Assembly: GCA_937890825.1 (NCBI GenBank)
Contig: CALADS010000078.1
Location: forward strand, 62,001-126,000
Length of the DNA: 64,000 bases
Origin: an uncultured Bacteroides sp.
GTDB taxonomy: Bacteria; Bacteroidota; Bacteroidia; Bacteroidales; Bacteroidaceae
Direction of reading: 5' to 3'
The notes below the pieces were generated by a model. It was not told the DNA's origin, did no database searches, and saw only the letters and a list, made by a program, of their open reading frames with translations. Both the position numbers and the translations under genes were made by a program. Below, piece by piece: positions 59,941-64,000 of the stretch (position 1 is its first letter; each line of letters opens with the position of its first letter).

Positions 59941-61395
59941 ATGGGAAGAGACAGTATCTGGAAATCATTGGATTGGGTGACGATTACGATTTATCTGCTG
60001 TTAATCGTATTTGGGTGGTTCAGTATTTGCGGGGCTAGTTACGATTATGGTGACCGCGATTTTCTGGATTTTTCCACCCGTGCAGGCAAGCAGTTTATGT
60101 GGATTATCTGTTCTTTCGGATTGGGCTTTGTCTTGCTGATGCTTGATGATTCCTTCTATGATATGTTTGCCTACTTGATATACATCGGAATGATACTTCT
60201 GCTTATCGTGACCATATTTATTGCTCCTGATACAAAAGGCTCTCGTTCTTGGCTGATTTTAGGTCCGGTGAGTCTGCAGCCTGCTGAATTTGCCAAGTTT
60301 GCCACTGCTTTGGTGTTGGCCAAATACATGAACGCCTATGGGTTTACCATCAAGTCGTGGCGTAATGCTGTGACTTTGGGCTTTTTTATTCTCTTTCCGA
60401 TGTTATTGATTATCCTTCAGCGTGAAACAGGTTCGGCATTGGTGTATCTGGCATTTTTTCTGATGCTTTATCGTGAAGGTATGCCTGGGGTGGTACTTTT
60501 TTCAGGTATTTGTGCTGTGGTGTATTTTGTAGTAGGCATACGTTTTGCTGATAGTATGATAGCCGATACACCTACTCCTATCGGTGAGTTTGCTGTGCTG
60601 TGCATGGTGTTGCTTTTTGCAGCGGGAATGATAAGGGTATATCGCCAACAGTGGAAGCCGGTGCGCTTTATCTTAGGAGGTTCTGTACTGGTTTTGCTGG
60701 TGTCCTTTTTGGTATCAGAATACATCAGTCCGTTTAATTTAGTATGGGTGTTATGGGGAGTCTGTGCGGCTACAGTGGGATATTTGCTGTTTTTGGCGGT
60801 AAGTAACCGTCATTGGAGTTATCTGCTGATAGCCTTGTTTGCTATGGGGTCCATCGGTTTTCTCTACTCCAGTGATTATTTTTTCAACAAAGTGCTGGAA
60901 CCTCATCAGCAGATTCGTATCAAGGTGGTGCTAGGCATGGAGGAAGACCTGGCCGGTGCGGGATATAATGTAAATCAGTCAAAGATTGCTATTGGTTCTG
61001 GCGGATTAACCGGGAAGGGCTTTTTGAATGGCACTCAGACCAAACTGAAATATGTGCCCGAACAGGATACTGATTTTATCTTTTGTACGGTTGGCGAAGA
61101 GGAAGGCTTTATAGGTTCTACTGCTGTATTGTTGCTTTTCTTGCTGTTGATATTGCGCCTTATAGCTTTGTCAGAACGGCAGCAGTCAACGTTTGGTCGT
61201 GTATATGGATATTCTGTTTTGAGTATCTTTTTCTTCCATCTGTTCATTAATGTCGGCATGGTGCTGGGGCTTACACCTGTTATCGGCATTCCGCTGCCTT
61301 TCTTCAGTTATGGAGGTTCATCGTTATGGGGTTTCACCATTTTGCTTTTTATATTCTTGCGGATTGATGCCGGTAGAAACCGGAGGTTGGTTTAA
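59941..61395 (+). CDS. rodA: Peptidoglycan glycosyltransferase RodA
   Basis: This 484-residue SEDS-family polymerase has about ten or more membrane segments. Family landmarks are KGSRSWLILGPVSLQPAEFAK, with the conserved lipid-II-site residues, the ERDTGSAL-like QRETGSALVYL, and the C-terminal VLGLTPVIGIPLPFFSYGGSS. It polymerises glycan strands, with PBP2 supplying cross-links. It is longer than E. coli RodA (370 residues), because of an insertion of extra hydrophobic segments around residues 205-310. Its last 72 bases overlap the end of gldH on the other strand. Confidence 0.94.
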   Translation: MGRDSIWKSLDWVTITIYLLLIVFGWFSICGASYDYGDRDFLDFSTRAGKQFMWIICSFGLGFVLLMLDDSFYDMFAYLIYIGMILLLIVTIFIAPDTKGSRSWLILGPVSLQPAEFAKFATALVLAKYMNAYGFTIKSWRNAVTLGFFILFPMLLIILQRETGSALVYLAFFLMLYREGMPGVVLFSGICAVVYFVVGIRFADSMIADTPTPIGEFAVLCMVLLFAAGMIRVYRQQWKPVRFILGGSVLVLLVSFLVSEYISPFNLVWVLWGVCAATVGYLLFLAVSNRHWSYLLIALFAMGSIGFLYSSDYFFNKVLEPHQQIRIKVVLGMEEDLAGAGYNVNQSKIAIGSGGLTGKGFLNGTQTKLKYVPEQDTDFIFCTVGEEEGFIGSTAVLLLFLLLILRLIALSERQQSTFGRVYGYSVLSIFFFHLFINVGMVLGLTPVIGIPLPFFSYGGSSLWGFTILLFIFLRIDAGRNRRLV

Positions 61396-61890
61396 CCGTT
61401 CTAGCCGGATACCGATGTCGTTAATACCAGGTACCAGCTCATTCTTCAGGCAGTGGGTGATGAAGAAGTGATAATGACCGGTTTGGTCGAGGGATAGTCG
61501 GCTGACAGGGAAACTGTTCTGGTATATTCCTCCCCATCCTTTGCCTGTCCATTTACTTTCTTCATTGGCTAGCTGAACCGACAGGGTATCGTGGAAGGTC
61601 ACCGTACTGTCTGGTGCCATCAGGGTAATGGCTAGTGGCAGGTTTTGATAGGGATAATTACTTCGGTTACGTACTTCTACATACAGTTGGCAGGAAATTA
61701 CTTGAGAATCACAGGTTGCCACATCGAAACAGACTGTATCTTTCTGCTCCCATCCCGTGGGGGGAAGATTGCAGAAAGTATGATACAGTGTTTCCTGGTG
61801 GCAGGCTTGAAGCAGGCATACCACCAGGATAATAAGTGCATTTGGGGTTCTCCACCTTACTTTATGCTTAGTGAGTTGGCTCTTGTGCAT
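61324..61890 (-). CDS. gldH: Gliding motility lipoprotein GldH family protein
   Basis: This 188-residue lipoprotein has a signal with lipobox LLQAC (hydrophobic LIILVVCLLQAC). The mature protein is rich in beta strands, with QLYVEVRNRSNYPYQNLPL and FFITHCLKNELVPGINDIGIRLE, typical of GldH. In gliding Flavobacteria GldH is tied to the motility and secretion apparatus; in non-motile Bacteroides the role is unknown. I start it at Met 61890 (MHKSQ); Met 61902 is also possible. The start overlaps the ricT end by 23 bases, and its end overlaps rodA by 72 bases. Confidence 0.85.
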   Translation of the reverse strand: MHKSQLTKHKVRWRTPNALIILVVCLLQACHQETLYHTFCNLPPTGWEQKDTVCFDVATCDSQVISCQLYVEVRNRSNYPYQNLPLAITLMAPDSTVTFHDTLSVQLANEESKWTGKGWGGIYQNSFPVSRLSLDQTGHYHFFITHCLKNELVPGINDIGIRLERLNQPPVSTGINPQEYKKQNGETP

Positions 61891-63196
61891 GATTCTGAGC
61901 ATTGTTCTTTTCGGCCTGCTGTGGCTTATCTTTCCCTTTCCGTTCGTTGTTTTGTGGTTTGGGTCGATTATTCCGGTTATTATTACTTTTCCGTTTACCT
62001 TCTCCCTGCTGTTGCTGTCCTTTAGGGTTCGGTTGTCTGTTTGCAGTCGCTTGTTGTTCTCCTTCGGCAGGTCGGTTATTCTTTTTCTTTTTCTTGTTTT
62101 TATTTCCTTCGTTGCCGTCTTTCCCGTTTTTATTCTTTTTGCTTCTGTCAAAACGTGTCAGACTTTCCTGTTCCAACAAGTCGACAGACTTTTTAGACTC
62201 TTCACGTGAAGTATCTTCTTGCAGGTTTTCAGGTTTGATTCCTCGTTTGTTGAGGCCGATAACCTCGAATGCCCTTCGTCCGCTGATGGTAATCAGGTTG
62301 GCCGGAATGCTCTTGTCGCTAGAGTAAGTAATCTGATTACTCAAGATGTCTGCCTTAAAGAAATAGAATACCCCATCTTTGGTTTCCAGTTCGATTTCTT
62401 TCGAAGGCAGTCGCTTTTGGGCTTCTACGTAGCAGTCTACTTCGTAGTTCAGGCAGCATTTCAGTTTGGCGCATTGTCCGGCCAGTTTCTGCGGGTTCAG
62501 TGAGATATCCTGGAAACGGGCTGCACTGGTAGAAACCGAAACAAAAGAAGTCATCCAGGTGGCGCAACACAATTCTCTGCCGCAAGGTCCGATACCGCCG
62601 ATTCGGCCGGCTTCCTGTCTGGCACCGATTTGCTTCATTTCTATGCGCACGTGAAAGGCTTCAGCCAGCACTTTAATAAGTTGTCTGAAGTCTACTCGTT
62701 CATCAGCAATATAATAGAAGATAGCTTTGTTGCCATCTCCTTGATATTCTACGTCGCCGATTTTCATATTCAACTTCAAGTCGAGTGCTATTTGTCGGGA
62801 GCGTATCATGGTACTGTGCTCTCTTGCTTTGGCTTCTGTGTATTTTTCCATATCCACCGGTTTAGCCTTTCGGTAGATTCGTTTGATGTCTGCTTCCGAT
62901 TTAATGTTGGCTTTTCTCATCTGCAGGGGTACAAGGCGTCCGGTCAGCGTCACTACTCCGATATCGTGTCCGGGAGTTGCTTCTACAGCTACGATGTCTC
63001 CTTTTTCCAGTTCTATCTTATTGCTGTTGCGGAAGTACCCTTTTCGGGTGTTTTTGAACTGCACCTCTACGTATTCGCTTTCATTGGCATTGCCTGGAAT
63101 GTCTGCCAGCCAGTCGTAGGTGTTCAGTTGTCTGTCTTGTCTGCCGCAACTTTTGCAGCAGAGACCACCGCTACCATTATGTAATTTATATTCCAT
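61868..63196 (-). CDS. ricT: RicT/PSP1-domain protein with a basic, low-complexity tail
   Basis: This 442-residue protein has an N-terminal CCKSCGR motif and a PSP1-type core of about 270 residues, with IGGIGPCGRELCCATWM and CAKLKCCLNYEVDCY. The clustered Cys pairs fit the iron-sulfur RicT/YaaT group, which in Bacillus acts in a complex that affects RNA processing and phosphorelays. After about residue 320 the sequence becomes a long tail rich in K, N, Q, E and R with no fold, possibly nucleic-acid binding. The core is followed by the gldH gene, which overlaps the tail's coding end. The RicT role in Bacteroides is inferred. Confidence 0.85.
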   Translation of the reverse strand: MEYKLHNGSGGLCCKSCGRQDRQLNTYDWLADIPGNANESEYVEVQFKNTRKGYFRNSNKIELEKGDIVAVEATPGHDIGVVTLTGRLVPLQMRKANIKSEADIKRIYRKAKPVDMEKYTEAKAREHSTMIRSRQIALDLKLNMKIGDVEYQGDGNKAIFYYIADERVDFRQLIKVLAEAFHVRIEMKQIGARQEAGRIGGIGPCGRELCCATWMTSFVSVSTSAARFQDISLNPQKLAGQCAKLKCCLNYEVDCYVEAQKRLPSKEIELETKDGVFYFFKADILSNQITYSSDKSIPANLITISGRRAFEVIGLNKRGIKPENLQEDTSREESKKSVDLLEQESLTRFDRSKKNKNGKDGNEGNKNKKKKKNNRPAEGEQQATANRQPNPKGQQQQGEGKRKSNNNRNNRPKPQNNERKGKDKPQQAEKNNAQNHAQEPTH

Positions 63197-63208
63197 TATC
63201 TTGTATAT

Positions 63209-64000
63209 TTATTGTTTTAGTAAGACTATCATTTTCAAGGAAAAGTCAAAGAACACCATGCGGGCGTTCACATTTTGTTCGATGTGCACTTGTGCTTCGC
63301 TCAGTTCTTCCATAATTCCCCATACATTCCGTTCGTTGATAAAGGGTGCAAAGCGGCTCGAGAATTGGTTTTCCTCTGTATTTAGGTAGTTCAGTTCCGG
63401 GCAATGAAAATTATAGATGAAACTTTCACGAATCATGCGCTGGCAATAAGCCAGAAAACTTTTTTGACGTTCGCGTCCCATACCGGCTATTTGTTCACTC
63501 CATTCTTTCATCTCCTTTATCTTTCGCTGATATGAGAGGCGCATTAAACTGACGAACAACTTGAAAAACATTTCGTTATCAGCATTCAAGTGAATCGTTT
63601 CCAATGCTTTGATGAGATTACCGTTGGCTATATGAGCGATGGCTGTGCTATCACCGGATGTTACTCCATATTTCATTTGAAGTGCTGTGGCCAGACTGTT
63701 TCCTTCGATAGGAGGAATGTGGATACGCTGTGTGCGGCTCAATATGGTGGGCAAGATGGTTTCCGGTGTTTCTGAAATCAAGAGGAAGACCGTATTTAAA
63801 GGCGGTTCTTCTAATAGCTTCAGTAATTTGTTGGCGCACGTTTGGTTCATCTTTTCAGCTTGCCAGATAAGGGTTACTTTATACCCTCCTTCACTGGATT
63901 TGAGGCTGAGTTTGCGTATAATTTCATCACTTTCTTGTGCAAAGATTTGGGCCTGTTTGTTTTCAGCACCGATATCGTTCAGCCAATGCTGTAAGTTGAA
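63209..64000 (-). CDS. holB: DNA polymerase III delta' subunit-like protein (5' end cut by window)
   Basis: The frame continues past the first visible Met at 63850 to the window edge, giving 263 residues of the C-terminal part. The segment YKVTLIWQAEKMNQTCANKLLKLLEEPP, read in parts, is the hallmark of clamp-loader AAA proteins. It is followed by ETILPTILSRTQRIHIPPI, with the SRC-like arginine-finger region altered to SRT, as is usual in delta'. The remaining C-terminal helices fit delta'. The N-terminal P-loop region is outside the window. ricT follows 12 bases downstream, the arrangement common in Bacteroidetes. Confidence 0.88.
   Translation of the reverse strand, partial: FNLQHWLNDIGAENKQAQIFAQESDEIIRKLSLKSSEGGYKVTLIWQAEKMNQTCANKLLKLLEEPPLNTVFLLISETPETILPTILSRTQRIHIPPIEGNSLATALQMKYGVTSGDSTAIAHIANGNLIKALETIHLNADNEMFFKLFVSLMRLSYQRKIKEMKEWSEQIAGMGRERQKSFLAYCQRMIRESFIYNFHCPELNYLNTEENQFSSRFAPFINERNVWGIMEELSEAQVHIEQNVNARMVFFDFSLKMIVLLKQ

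Overview
The window reads as chromosomal DNA of a gut Bacteroides (or a close relative such as Phocaeicola). The reasons are a SusC/SusD polysaccharide utilisation locus, NigD-like and DUF6242 lipoproteins, a succinylornithine-type ArgF', duplicated OmpH/Skp genes next to bamA, and promoters with the Bacteroides -7 box TAnnTTTG. The species cannot be fixed from the sequence alone. No rRNA, insertion sequence, prophage or CRISPR array was seen.

Layout. 1-1.35 kb: the end of an unknown gene, a NigD-like lipoprotein and a rhodanese lipoprotein, closed by a strong bidirectional terminator. 1.36-11.1 kb, mostly minus strand: argF', a DUF2007 protein, murI, then the outer-membrane assembly cluster DUF6242-uppS-bamA-ompH-ompH, and ribD. 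11.2-16.1 kb, plus strand: prmC-recX, pyrE, an SRPBCC protein, argH and an aldo/keto reductase. 16.2-17.05 kb: three tRNA genes around an AT-rich intergenic region with DnaA-box-like 9-mers and a 22-bp tandem repeat. 17.2-25.1 kb: a START-like protein, an LptF/G permease, ribBA, an aminotransferase, a 56-residue ferredoxin, dnaX, a DivIC/FtsB-like gene and a small membrane protein. 25.1-30.6 kb: a TonB-dependent receptor, a LuxR-type regulator with a degenerate receiver, an FAD oxidoreductase, and a decayed WG-repeat-like gene whose start codon is ATA.

30.6-49.1 kb is a heparin/heparan sulfate utilisation locus, all on the minus strand. In transcription order it holds a PL12-type surface lyase, a glycan-binding lipoprotein, SusC, SusD, GH88, PL12, a serine-type sulfatase, a DUF3604 protein, a ROK kinase and PL13 heparin lyase I. 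Together they would bind and cut heparin at the surface, import oligosaccharides, cut them further, remove the unsaturated uronic acid and sulfate, and phosphorylate the sugar. Three intergenic inverted repeats and an internal promoter-like box suggest that the locus is expressed in segments. No hybrid two-component regulator lies in the window.

49.6-64 kb: an ABC-F protein and an M13 peptidase, then the cell-shape cluster purH-mreB-mreC-mreD-mrdA-rodA on the plus strand. This meets gldH-ricT-holB on the minus strand, with a 72-bp tail-to-tail overlap of rodA and gldH.

The most notable unexplained signals are: (1) an 11-bp periodic repeat family (roughly CTCCGTACCAA) at three unrelated intergenic sites, two of which also carry inverted copies; (2) the 16.4-16.8 kb region, a possible replication origin or protein-binding array; (3) the DUF3604 protein with a Tat-like lipoprotein signal inside the heparin locus; (4) hairpins dividing that locus; and (5) the ATA-start pseudogene.
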